From positions 3,286,001 to 3,350,000 of the forward strand of contig WWBZ02000051.1 of assembly GCA_011503125.2 (NCBI GenBank): 64,000 bases of DNA, given 5' to 3'. The translations under genes and the position numbers were made by a program. Source of the DNA: Botryosphaeria dothidea (Eukaryota > Ascomycota > Dothideomycetes > Botryosphaeriales > Botryosphaeriaceae). Under the pieces are notes generated by a model. The model saw only the letters and a list, made by a program, of their open reading frames with translations. It ran no database searches and had not been told where the DNA came from. Positions 1 to 10,602 of this stretch are shown here, one piece after another (position 1 is the first letter of the stretch; every line of letters begins with the position of its first letter).

Positions 1-2489
1 TGGACTGAAAGGTGGCGATCTCTCTCAGCTTTTGCCTCGAACCCGTTTCGATAGCGAAAGCACCCTGGTCTGGAGCATGGATACAACCGATCGCCGTGAA
101 TTTCGTGTAGTTGAGAGCAGTTACAATCTATCTCATGGTTTTCTTTGGAGAAAATTGATTTTTCGAAAACGGTCCGCACTGAGATTTGGGAAATGGATAT
201 AGTAAGTGGATCAGCTTCCATCAACATTTGTGCTACAGTGGAATAAGCATGTTTGTTTTGAAACTGGCGTAGTCCTTTACTAGGGACGCAGTAGGGAAGA
301 ATAAGGGTAATATTTACCATCGTCGAGGCTGAGCTCACGCAGTCGCTTTCTCCAGAAAGTATTGATAGTCAACAAATTCTCATATAACTCCACAGATGTC
401 TCTTCGAACGGCTTAAGATCCGGTGCAGCCGGTATTCGTGAAGCCGAATCGAAACGAAAACACGGATTCTTCCGATGTAAGATAAGTCTTTGGAGGTCAC
501 CTGTCAGCTCAATTGCTGATGCCTTGGCGCTTTCCCTGACATGTTCGAGCCAATATGAACAAGCGTAATTTTCCAACACGTAAGCGCCATCGCAAATCCT
601 CGTTTTCAGCAATTGGTCTTGTAGGTCAGCAGTGAAGCAATTCGAGCAAAGATAGCTGATACAGGTTGCAGCGATTGTAGCATGGGCGGGAGCTTCCTTG
701 AGGTAATTCTTGCTCTGAGGCCCAAACAGGTATCTGGCAAAAAGTCAGGTCGTGACAAGAGTAGGTAGTATCAGTCCTTACTCTTTGGCGGTGAAATGGA
801 CAAATTCAACATACCCACCAACTTCCTCTATGATCGGGCCGCATCGTTGAAGGATGTTCAGAAGTAATCCTTGGCAGCCCTTGGTGGGGTCTCCGCTGCG
901 GCATCTGAGTGCGAGTAGGATCTCATGCTTAGTTACCGGAACACAACAGCAGCCTATCCATTCAAGGATTGTCCTTGCTTGTTCGCGTTCTCGAGGACGC
1001 AAGTCTTCGTCAATTCGTTTCATGATCCTTCCGTAGCTGCATTAACTTAGCGATGTACCTACAATCAGCGCAGGAATTTGACTTACGCCTGGCCCAATCC
1101 ATCTGGCAGACTGGTTGCTTCTGATTTCATTTCTTCCAAACTATCCTGGACACCTAAGTTATCGCAAACAAGTTTCGCATAGAGAAACATCCCTGAGTTA
1201 TTACAATTCAATCTCACGACGAGTGTGCGCTTAATGGGTCTTGTACTTACTTTTTGAGTTTGGTCCGATGCTTTCTGCAAGCGTCTGAAACTCCTTTATG
1301 TCCACATCTACGCACATGTTCGACATCATTTCGTCCACTCTTTTGTCCACATACGATTGTACATCTTGACTATTTCCGTCGTGGATGCGAATCACATCGA
1401 CTTTGGAACCCAGAGTCATGGCAATGTCTTGCTCAGCTCTGCTGCTTATCAAAACTTTGACATTGTCTTGAACATCACACAACTCTAAAAATGAGCGGAG
1501 GAGGCGTGGTCTATCACACTCGGGAATTTCATCAAGCCCATCAATGACAAGGTACGTTGTAGGTAGTTGCTTCAGAATATTCTTCATCACGTCAGTCGAA
1601 TATTCGACTGACGTTGAAAGTTGATCCAAATTCTCATGGTAGGCGGCAGATATGAGTGGTCGAAGATCTTTGTTGGAGATTACAAGCTGGAAAATCAGGA
1701 AGTGGACTATCTTTAGCAGGGAAATCTCGGAAGGGGCTTGGTAGGTCAAAAAGAGGAAGGCTACCGGATCTCCTCTTGTCTGAAGTTTACGGATCAACAG
1801 TGAGCTAAGACATGTTTTTCCTAGAACTCGTTAGAGAATCTGACTTATGAAACAGCAATTTGAGCCATACCAGCCCCAGGTATTCCTTGGAGCCAAAGGA
1901 GACGCATCCCACTATTTTTTGGGTCCATCCAGTCTTTGTAGTTGTTCATGCGATGAAGCCAATCCCAGGACTTCACAGAGCATCGATTCAGATGCCTTTC
2001 GAGATCGGAGTAATATAGATTTGGACTGAGTCCCGACTTGGCTGCCTCGAAATCGCATCTTTGTTGAGCGTGATAGTCCTTTTCGTACTTCGCGTACGCA
2101 TCGACCCTTGATTTATGGGCTTCTGTAATGTCCTTGAGAGTAACCGCACTGTCCATCAAGGCTTTGTTTCTGGCAACGTTTTCCAATATTATCATGAGCT
2201 TGCCATGGTATTTGGGCCAAGCGGACTCAAGAAGGAACCTCCAGCCTGTTAATAGTTTTTAAGCGCTTCCAAGAGAATCTAAGCATTGCAACTCACTTTT
2301 GATCTTCAACAATTGAAGTATCGTTGCATGGAAGTCCAGGATGTCTTTGTAGAAAAGCGAGAGAACATGTTTGATTCGATCATTGTCTTCAAATAGCTCG
2401 GTGTATTTTTCGAATTCGGGCAGTGAGTTGGCCGATTGCATCATAACCTCGACAATCTTGTCGTAGCTTCTGGCGTATGTACTTGCGAT
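1..2489 (-). CDS. NACHT-domain STAND NTPase (NLR-like) with C2H2-like finger, 3' end off the window
   Basis: Fungal NLR-type P-loop NTPase, a family linked to non-self recognition and programmed cell death. Reading leftward, the exons I can join are 2489-2297, 2245-1871, 1820-1251, 1192-1087, 1036-782, 733-318 and 274 to the edge, with introns of 43-58 nt. The Walker A motif GIPGAGKT is split by the 1821-1870 intron (GIPGAG | KT). It is followed by Walker B-like VIDGLDEI and an SSR box (VLISSRAEQ). Downstream family blocks are MFLYAKLV, LPDGLGQAYGRI and FVHFTAKEYLF. After the 275-317 intron the frame stays open to base 1 and contains a C-x4-C-x15-H-x3-H finger (YPCSRPGC ... RDRHLSVH). The stop codon is outside the window. 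The usual N-terminal region lies upstream but is damaged (next entry), so the functional start is uncertain. Family call is firm; integrity is not. Confidence 0.85.
1589..1614. repeat. Perfect 26-bp palindrome inside the NACHT coding region
   Basis: The half-site ACGTCAGTCGAAT is followed directly by its exact reverse complement ATTCGACTGACGT, with no spacer. It lies in coding sequence (reading T-S-V-E-Y-S-T-D-V on the minus strand), so it may be a coincidence of codon use, a short inverted duplication or a protein-binding site. Confidence 0.9.
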
Positions 2490-2945
2490 CTATTGAAAAT
2501 ATAGATCAGAAGACTATATTCAACGATAGACCACGGGACCTAGCTGTAGGATTGCTTTAATACATCCCTTCAACCTGTCAGTAACAGTAAAGGAAAGTAT
2601 ATGGAAAGGTTTTGTGCTCCCATGCCCATATCGGCGAGATGATTTCCGGCTTTGTCTGCGCGGAAGTTTGATGCATGCTAGGTATGGCTAAAGCCTCTGA
2701 AGATATCGTAGTGTTTTCGATTTAGATTGCTCTTTCTGTATTTTGTCTGTAGCATCGTACACGTCATTGATAGTAGTGAAGCTTGAGATATCGATGCCTG
2801 CTGCCCTGTCAGACTCGCGAAGAAATTCTTTCCTTGCACTTTCAAAGGCCTCTGAGAGTGCGAGCTGAGCCATAATTCCTCTCGAGTAACAAAGGTTGTA
2901 TTGCTGCTGAGTTGCTTGGGTAGTACAGCACTGAGAAAAGAACAT
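2490..2945 (-). pseudogene. Decayed N-terminal segment of the NACHT gene
   Basis: This stretch encodes what should be the N-terminal helical region of the adjacent NACHT protein: MAQLALSEAFESARKEF starting near 2873, then LRYLQRL, then in other frames QTKPEIISPIW and GCIKAILQL. After LRYLQRL there is an in-frame TAG (around 2681-2683) where the family normally continues with Gln-Pro, so CAG to TAG is the simplest explanation. The frame then shifts before QTKPEIISPIW, and I find no GT donor that would join it to GCIKAILQL. Three independent faults suggest a relic. If the gene is still expressed, translation probably starts later, for example at MMQSANSL near 2444. Confidence 0.6.
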
Positions 2946-3287
2946 TTGTCGGCGTTCGTTGTTTCATCAGGCTGGATATCGGAGGTAAGGAAGAACATAT
3001 GTTATCTGGCAGCCTGCAGTGTCAGCGGCGCGGCTTTCAGCTCATGCTGCACTTCTCGATATAATGGGATTAGCTTCAATTTGTGAGACTGCGCATCAGC
3101 CCGAAGCTCTTTCGTGGCACCTCACAGAGCGAATGACGTGGCCGATCTGCAAAATCTGCCTCGTAAAAATTAATGTTACACCGCAGCTCTCGGGGCTACA
3201 CAGCCCCGGTGAGGCTGCCGAGGCTGAATCCGTTTTTGACTCTCAGCCTCGCTCAACTAAGGGTAAAAGCCATCGTGCGTCCCACAC
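2946..3287. other. Divergent intergenic region, NACHT (-) / SNF2 (+)
   Basis: A 342-bp gap between two divergently read damaged genes. It should hold both promoters. I see no TATA box, repeat or RNA gene that I can defend. Confidence 0.5.
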
Positions 3288-6200
3288 ATGGGAATACACT
3301 TCTTCCTTAGCATGTATTCCACTCATTCAGGCCAAAAGCGCTCTTGGTCTTTGTTTGAATACGAGCAAGATCAGTATGATGAATCAACAGAACAGAGCCA
3401 TTATGGCGCTATCAGGCGGCCTGTGCCTCCAGGCGTCCTACCTCAACTCGCGCAACCGATGAAGATGGACCCTCAGTATGACCATTCTCGTGGACAGTTG
3501 CTTCAGAGCTTGGGGGGTTTCGAAAATATGAATACCCTGCCTTCATCAAACCACGTTGAGGGTGGCCAGAACCTCTCCCCCGCTACACCAACACCACGAA
3601 TAGTGTTTGCCGATCACGGCACTGCTGTGGACAGTTCTCCAAACATTACAGCAGTAGACTTTCATGAAAAATATTGTTCAGGTTCGGAAGTATCTTTCAA
3701 CGAATATTCTGGTCGAAGCGATGGTATACCTTACAGCTTCCGGCGCTCTGATCCCGATGGCTGACCAGAAAGTCCTTCAGGTACTCCGAGTGTTGATACT
3801 CCACTTGTTTTGGAAGAAAATAGCCATCTACCGAGCTATGATACCTGCTTCGGAGTTGTTTGTATATACTTCTCTTCCAAGAACGCAATATTACATTTTT
3901 GCAGGTCCAAATCGACGCTCCAAGACTGAGACCTGACGTCCTTAGCGATACCAAAGCCACCCGCATCGATGTTCTTCTCCAATTTAATGGAAGCAACTTA
4001 ATTGTCCGGAATCACGATAACGCGCATGGAGGAATGATCTCAGGAACGGCAGTCGAGACCATCGCGAAGTTGACCGAGAGCTTTTCCTCTTACTCTTGTT
4101 GGTTATTTGATTCTGTCGATGGCGAAGGAGAAAGCACCCCGAAAATTCACCTTTTACATTGCGATCTACGGCAACAGACAAGATGCAAATGCGATCGGAA
4201 CTTTGCTGGGAGCTTCTGGTCTTTACATTCAACCGCCACACGGGTTTCAGTCAAAAGTGCCCTATTTCAATCCTCAGTATTTGCGTCGACCCGGTGACGA
4301 GGATTCTATTGCAGACTTTTCTCCGCAATTTTTTACCACTCTGTCCACTGCCTTTTCAGAAGATGACCCTTTGCGGTATCAAGTACTTGAAGTCTTCAAT
4401 AATGCACAAGGCCCATCCATCTACACCAGTATGGAGCCAAGCCCGAGGCTGAAAACGCATTTGAAAGAGTAAGTTGAGCCGGTGTAGACCCGGTCAAATG
4501 CCTGACACAGGAAATGCTAATAAACGCCCCGTAGGCATCAGATAAAGGCTTTGTCAATGATGATTGAAAAGAAAGGGGGCGCTTTGGAGAACACGCAATT
4601 CGAGAAAATGTGGATTCTAATCACTCAATTGGACGGATTAATTCGGTAGGTGTCTTGAACTTTACCAAGCGTTCCAAGTCTCACCCTGTGGCTTCAGATA
4701 CAAAAATGCTATCAGCGAAATTTTCCAACTAGACAAGCCGTTTTTATGCCTTGGAGGACTTCTTGCAGACGTAAGTATCTGAGGTTTTACGCATCGAACT
4801 GGAGCAGTATTCTCAAGACTTACACTTGAAAGGACATGGGGCTAGGTAAAACGCTATCAATGCTAGCTCTCATTGCAACGTTTCTTGACAACGTTGAGGA
4901 AATTGTCGCCGAGCAAGATCCTCATCCGAGAAACACAACCTTGATAGTCGCTCCGCTGTCCCGTAAGTTTCTATTCATCAAAAATAACGTATTGATTTTC
5001 GACTTCTCACTTCACGACCAGTCCTTTCATCTTGGGAAGAACAGATCAACAAGTAAGACAAACATAATTTCGCAAGCCCGCCGATGCATTCTGACAGCTG
5101 CGGCGCAGACACATCCATCCTAACATGATCTCCTATCACGTCTATCATAGCCCAGGGAAGCAGAAGTCAGAACATGAACTGAAGAATTATGATGTGGTGT
5201 TAACCACCTATGATACTCCCGCAGTTGAAGGCCGAAAACACCACAGCAAGTCCATCATGGAAGCGAAGGAATCGCTGCATTGGAATGGAGGCGCGTAGTG
5301 CTTGATGAGGGTAAATTACTCTACCCATAATGTTACAGTAATCAAACTAATGGAAATAAACAAACGCAGCACATGTGATACGAAATTCCTACTCGAAACG
5401 CCATAAGACTTTGCGAAATATCAATGCCAAGCACCGATGTTGCCTTACCGGGAGTCCTATGTTCAATCGGATTGAGGACTTTGGATCTCTACTCACTTTC
5501 CTCCGGGCTGACCCGTTCCATGACCCCTCCTTTTTTAATGCTCACGTAGCCAATCCACTCGAAAGGGGATCCTGAGAGAACCTTGAAAAAGCTGAAGAAG
5601 CTCGTCCAAGCTGTATCGCTTCCGCGCACCAAAGACTCAGTGATTGGCGAGCTGCAACTCTCACTACGCGAAGTACAGGAACAGGAGGTAACATTGGACG
5701 TTGAAGAGCGGCATCTCTATGAGGTACTGAAAAACAGCTACGCAATGATACTGGAAACGTCGGCAGCGGGGTCAGAGCGTCAATCGGCCCCGTGCATTTT
5801 TCAGACCATTCTCAGACTCCGACAGTTCTGTGATCATGGTCTGGACCTTCTGCCTCGCTCTGCCCTTGCAGTTTTTGAAGACTCAACGGGCAATGAACTT
5901 GTTGCTGATGAGCTTCAGAAAGCGTCGGAGACCTGTGCGGCTTGTGCGAGGACCATCAAACGAAGAATCGACGTAGCAGAAGCCGATTCATCTCTCGAGC
6001 GCGGCCATCAACTCTGTAGTCGCTGCGAGAAGAAGCAGCAAGATGGGGACGCGTCAACATCAGTAACATGCAAGCTGTGCTCCGAAACAAGGACGCCGAG
6101 CACTTTGTCCCCTTTACCATATACCACCAACGCCATGGACATAGACAGCATCTACAGGCCTTCTTCCAAAGTGGAAGTCTTGATCCAAAATCTCAAAGCC

Positions 6201-6948
6201 GAACGTAACGCTGATGTTTTTCCACCGATCAAAAGGTATTCCCAGCCCATTTTTTCTTTCCAGCTTCTTGAACATCTTCTCATATTTTGACACGGTTACA
6301 GTGTCATCTTTTCTTGTTGGACAAAGATGCTCGACCAAATCGGCAAAGCGCTTCATGCCAATGGCTTCCGCTTCGAGCGCATCGATGGTAGCAAACCCGA
6401 CACACAAAGAAGGGCAGCGCTGAAGAACTTTCGGAATAAGCCGGACTGCTGCGTCTTACTCGCTTCGATTGGCAGTGCTGGAGTAGGGTAAGTATCATCT
6501 CCTACAGCCGCTCAGCCGCTTTTCTCTGCTCCTCGCTGCTTAACAATTCAAACTGACGTGGTATCTCGAAGGCTTGATCACACAGTAGCATCGCGAGTCC
6601 ATCTCATGGAACCACAATGGAGCCCAATGGCAGAGGAGCAGGCATTGGATAGAGTGCTTCGGATGGGACAGACGCGCGATGTGGTCGCGACGCGTTATGT
6701 TGTTAAAGAATCTATTGAGGAGGTGAGTATTATACTTTTCTGTGTATTGGTTGAAGTTAATGAGTTTTGGAACAGTACGTGATCTCGGTGCAGGGGACGA
6801 AATCCAGGATCATCAAGCAGTCTTTTGATAATGACTCTGCCGCGGAGACACTGAACATAAGAGAGCGGCTGATGAAGGTAAGATTGTTTCTCGTCAGAAT
6901 AATTGGTGTTATATTGACTCTTTTTTATAGTACCTTGAGAAATCTTGA
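3288..6948 (+). pseudogene. Rad5/HLTF-like SNF2 helicase, broken by one stop and three frame breaks
   Basis: A SWI2/SNF2 ATPase of the Rad5/HLTF/RAD16 type, a family acting in DNA-damage tolerance or chromatin remodelling. Visible blocks in order: N-terminal segment from ATG 3288 (SFEYEQDQYDE-like), LLADDMGLGKT (Walker A, spliced between the two Asp), APLSLLSSWEEQI, YDVVLTTYDT, a DEAH box spliced across an intron (LDE | AHVIRN), LTGSP, PRTK, a Cys-rich RING-like patch around 5935-6080, VIFSCWTKMLDQI, and the C-terminal helicase motif EEQALDRVLRMGQT. The gene ends YLEKS-stop at 6948. Faults: an in-frame TGA at 3762-3764, one extra A near 4143 (run CCCCGAAAA), one missing base near 5265, and a shift near 5563 (run GAAAGGGG). 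I tried to explain each break as an intron and could not. The three frame breaks sit in or beside A/G runs, so assembly error is possible; the TGA is separate. Confidence 0.8.
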
Positions 6949-6985
6949 ATATGCTTTGGAAGTCGAGAGTGCTCGGTATTCTTTC

Positions 6986-7976
6986 TTACTTTCCTTGCCT
7001 CAACGAGTAGAATGTCTCATACATCCTGTCTTCCTGTTCCGGTGTAAACTCAGTTTTGCTATTCAGCCGTTAGTAAGTTTGCTACTTCTCACCGACCAAT
7101 GACGCTGAAACTCACCACTCATCCGAAGAGTAATCCATATAATTATGAATCGGATCCGCCCCCTCCTCTTCCGGACACGAATCCTTGGGCGGGCTCACCG
7201 GACACCCCTGCGTCGCCGTACTCTGCGCCGGCGTATCTCCCACAAAATCTCCCTCTCCCCCGCACTCAAACCCATCGAACGTATGCAAGAGCCCAAACCA
7301 ATGCCCCATCTCATGCGTCGCCGTCTTGCCTGCATTATCGAGGTTTTCGAAACCGCCGCCTGGCCCGCCAGGTAGCGTGTTCGGATTGACGTGGCAGCCG
7401 TCAAGCACGTAGTAAGAAGTGCCGTTGATGTTGTCGTCGAGCGGATCGGCTACCGGGAAATTGCACCAGCCGGTGATGCCGCCGGGGACGCCGGCCATGC
7501 CGGTCTGAAAGTAGATGTTGAGGGTGTCGTAGCCGCCGCGGCGGAGGGAGGCGCTCATGGCGGGGTGCTGGATGACGGCGGCCCAGTCATCGTTGGTGGT
7601 GTGGGTGGTGTCGAGGAGGGTGAAAGAGATGTTATGGGGGGCGTAGGTTTCTTGGAGGACGGCGAGCTGAGTGCTGGAGTAAGCCGATGCAATGTGGACG
7701 TTCGAAGATGGTCAATAGACTGCTTACCTGGTTCGTGAGCATTTTGTTTGTGATCGATCCACTCCTGGCTTGGCTCTCGACGACATGAAAGTATGTTGGG
7801 ATTTCTAAACCTTCATGTTGCTGACGAGGTCTTACGGTGCCCCGAAACCGTGAATGATGTTCTCTGGCTACTTCCAACGCAGCCTTGTTGGGATCGGGTG
7901 TTCCGCACTTCTGGTATTCTTGTGCGGTGACGCAGCTGGAGCTAAGGAGAATTGAAAGTGGTATTAGTATATGCAT
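6986..7976 (-). CDS. Secreted metalloprotease, M43 (pappalysin/cytophagalysin) type
   Basis: A 290-aa secreted zinc endopeptidase. Exons 7976-7728, 7666-7116 and 7058-6986; introns of 61 and 57 nt. It has an N-terminal signal peptide (MHILIPLSILLSSSCVTAQ), a short propeptide-like region, then the metzincin zinc site HEMGHWFGLLH (HExxHxxGxxH) and the Met-turn region HNYMDYSSDEC. Other hallmarks are NIYF, VLDGCHVNPNT and Cys-rich C-terminal segments. The last intron joins DEC to KTEFTPEQEDRMYETFYSL, the usual C-terminus. Length fits the fungal extracellular M43 family. It faces the broken helicase tail to tail with 37 bp between the stops. Likely role: degradation of external protein; the substrate cannot be read from sequence. 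Confidence 0.93.
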
Positions 7977-8359
7977 CTTGATCCAATCACAATCCTAGAA
8001 GCGTGACAACAACGTGAATTTCAAAGCTGTTGCAAGGATCAATGGAGACGCAACAAAATATTTACAAGTTAAACATGTTTCAAAACCAACCCGGGGTCCA
8101 GAATTGCTTTAAAGACGTCTTCCGTCGTCGAATACGAAGGTGACCTCACCATGGTGCATGGTCCGAAGCTTGGCCGTCTCCCGATGGAGTCACCTTCCTG
8201 TTTTGTCAAATGACATTCCACATTCGGTTAAAACGCCAATGACGGGATGTTGAAAAGTAGGAGAATTGATATAGCACAAAACATCAATCATAAGTTGTAC
8301 AACATACAGAGGATACAGAAATACATGAGACCAACAATGGATGGAAGACCAAATCATAC
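7977..8359. other. Intergenic, metalloprotease promoter side
   Basis: A 383-bp gap holding the upstream region of the metalloprotease and the 3' flank of the DUF6601 gene. No further gene seen. Confidence 0.5.
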
Positions 8360-9433
8360 TCATCTGCCCTTCTCTTCGTCATCAAGCAATCCCTGCGCTC
8401 TTTCCAACTTCTTCCGGTGTTCCTTCGCGCCATACGCGAACTCCCTCACAACCATGAAACCAAACAAACCAAACAGATTCACAATTACAATGCTGATGAA
8501 GATCAACACAATAACCGCAAATACCCGGCCCGTGTAATACAAGCCCTTCCAATCCTCGTGCTTCCAGCCGCCCTTCTCGGTATTGATGCCCAGCTGCATC
8601 GCACCCATGACGAGGTTGATAACACCGAAAAGGAACAACAGCGGTCCGTAAAACCGGGAAAAGTACGCATCGTAATTGCCGTACGCCTTTTCGAAGTTGA
8701 AGTCGAACAGCACGATCTTGGCCCAGAAATTGAGGCGGCTGAGGCGCAGGTCGCCGTAGTGGTAGCGCAGCGAGACGTGGGAGTCCTTGACCTTGGAGCC
8801 GTGGAAAGCCTCGATGAATGCGACGAAGTCCTCAAAGGTAATCTTCTTCGGGTCGCCGCCGTCGGGCGAGGGCTCTTCGGACGGGATGAGGCCTTTGCTG
8901 GTGGCGAGCGCGAAGTCGGAGGGATATTGGATGAGCGATGCGTAGGTGCGCATGAAGCCCAGGGCGGATTGGTGCACTTCCTTGCCGATGCCGTCGGAGC
9001 AGAAGTCCTCGGTGAATACGTTATCCCAAAACTCGTAGGAGAGGAGGAACTCCGGGATAGGCTTCAGGAAAATCCTCTTGTTGTGCCAGACGCAGTGTAG
9101 CTCTGGGTTCTGCGTGAGGGTGACTTCTCGTCCGCGCACGTTTTGAAGGGACAAGCTATTGATGTTTGCGCTGTCGTGTGTTGAGATGATCCAGAGCCAG
9201 TGATAGAACTTGTTTAGCTTGGGTGTTGTAAGAGCCTTTTTCAGGTACGTCGACAAGCTCTCTAGGTCCATTTTGGTTTGCGGGTGACCAGGTAGGCGGT
9301 CCGGCAGCTTCTTGGATGTAGACTCGAGGCATAACTTGGTCGAACTGGCCTTGTGCAATCCGTGAAAAAGGGCATACTTTGCGATGAATGGTGGCCCGAA
9401 GGCGTAAGTTGGTTCGTCGAGAGGCTTCTCCAT
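8360..9433 (-). CDS. DUF6601-family membrane protein
   Basis: An intact single-exon gene of 357 aa. The N-terminal 250 residues are soluble, with family-like blocks FYHWLWIISTHD, HCVWHNKRIFLKPIPEFLL and FWDNVF. Two hydrophobic spans follow near residues 263-284 (GPLLFLFGVINLVMGAMQLG) and 308-332 (VFAVIVLIFISIVIVNLFGLF), then a charged tail (KEHRKKLERAQG). This layout matches the uncharacterised DUF6601 proteins common in ascomycetes; I recall the family from such blocks and have not run a search. Function is unknown. The start at 9433 is the first ATG of the frame and is followed at once by family-like sequence. Confidence 0.85.
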   Translation of the reverse strand: MEKPLDEPTYAFGPPFIAKYALFHGLHKASSTKLCLESTSKKLPDRLPGHPQTKMDLESLSTYLKKALTTPKLNKFYHWLWIISTHDSANINSLSLQNVRGREVTLTQNPELHCVWHNKRIFLKPIPEFLLSYEFWDNVFTEDFCSDGIGKEVHQSALGFMRTYASLIQYPSDFALATSKGLIPSEEPSPDGGDPKKITFEDFVAFIEAFHGSKVKDSHVSLRYHYGDLRLSRLNFWAKIVLFDFNFEKAYGNYDAYFSRFYGPLLFLFGVINLVMGAMQLGINTEKGGWKHEDWKGLYYTGRVFAVIVLIFISIVIVNLFGLFGFMVVREFAYGAKEHRKKLERAQGLLDDEEKGR

Positions 9434-10602
9434 GTTTTCGCAGCTTGAGCGTGTTTGTATCGGATTGATCTAGACAATTGTGAGTACGTCAATGTAGTAG
9501 ACAGTTGAGTCAATCCAGTCTTACCTTTTACAGAACTAACTCTGCTCAAAAATTGCCGCTTTGACGTGGGTACTCAGGGCGATGCCTGTGGGGAGAAATG
9601 GAGCTGGAATTCAACGAAGCGCTTCGCGGGGGCTGAGAATTGAGATTAAATGTATGGATCGCCGTGCAACTGACAAGAGGCCCCACATTCATACGTGGCC
9701 AACAGCCTGGATCCTTGGCAAATACAAACCATGTCCAATCGGAGGGTATAAAATAGCAACACCTCAATGCTGCTGACACTCCTACGTCGTTCGATGTCTT
9801 GCAATCTCTCCTGGATTTCCTTTTGATCGGTGTGACCGCGGCCAGGCGGTAATCCTTCGTATTTCTCCGAACAAGACATACTGAACGTGCTAAGCGTATG
9901 CATGTCTGCTGTTGAGACAAATGCTGTCTTCTTCATGGTTTCCAGAACATCTTTCGAGGGTTCATGGACGCCGGCACGGAGCGGAAGCGATGCGGCCCGG
10001 GCCAGCACACGCACCGGTCAGCCTTAATCTAGTCCGCCAAGTGTCGCCAACACTTGATGCGAAACAGACGAGGCATTTACGGGCTTGTTGGGGTGAATCA
10101 TAGCCTTAGCAGTTTAGCGTCGTGTTTTCGTAGGCGCGTGAAATTCATGAAGGGACGCCGGGTTGCAAAATTCCGCACCCTGCGCGCTCACCGCTACATT
10201 CCCGCGTGTTTGCGAAGCCTATTTCGCATGAACGCCTCAATGCGGCCGACTTCGCCAAAGTGCTCTAGAATTGAGATCGAGCACTGTGGCTGTGCTACGT
10301 GATGGTGGTTGTACCTTCCTGTTTTGGCAAATTGAGTGGAGCGCCCCCAAGCGTGTCGTTGAGGAATAGAAAAGAGTAATAAAAAGCATTGGGGTCCAAA
10401 ATCGGCGTCTGTGATAGAATAAAGATTTCTACCAACCTTTAACCTGCCTTTACTCACCAGGGAAAATTCAGCATCCACCATGGCTGAATAAGGGATACAA
10501 ATTGCAGAACGTCCAAACTCCAAGGAAGAATTTATTACCCAGCGGTAAATGGAAAGGATATCCAAAAGAAGAAAGAAAGGAAAATATGGGAACAACTCAA
10601 GA
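9434..10602. other. Intergenic region of 1.2 kb
   Basis: Apart from the weak frame at 9646-10014, nothing convincing. It separates two minus-strand genes and probably contains the DUF6601 promoter and the 3' flank of the next gene. Confidence 0.4.
9646..10014 (-). CDS. Possible small hypothetical protein (weak)
   Basis: A 122-codon frame upstream of the DUF6601 gene. Its middle part (ETMKKTAFVSTADMHTLSTF, then QKEIQERLQDIERRR) has a protein-like mix of charged and polar residues; the last 35 residues look less natural and may be read-through of an intron. I recognise no domain. It may equally be a chance frame in the promoter region. Confidence 0.2.
   Translation of the reverse strand: MRVLARAASLPLRAGVHEPSKDVLETMKKTAFVSTADMHTLSTFSMSCSEKYEGLPPGRGHTDQKEIQERLQDIERRRSVSSIEVLLFYTLRLDMVCICQGSRLLATYECGASCQLHGDPYI

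Noticed and set aside
4100..5600. Hidden introns to explain the SNF2 frame breaks
   Set aside because: Candidate GT-AG pairs at each place would be 19-36 nt, too short for this genome.
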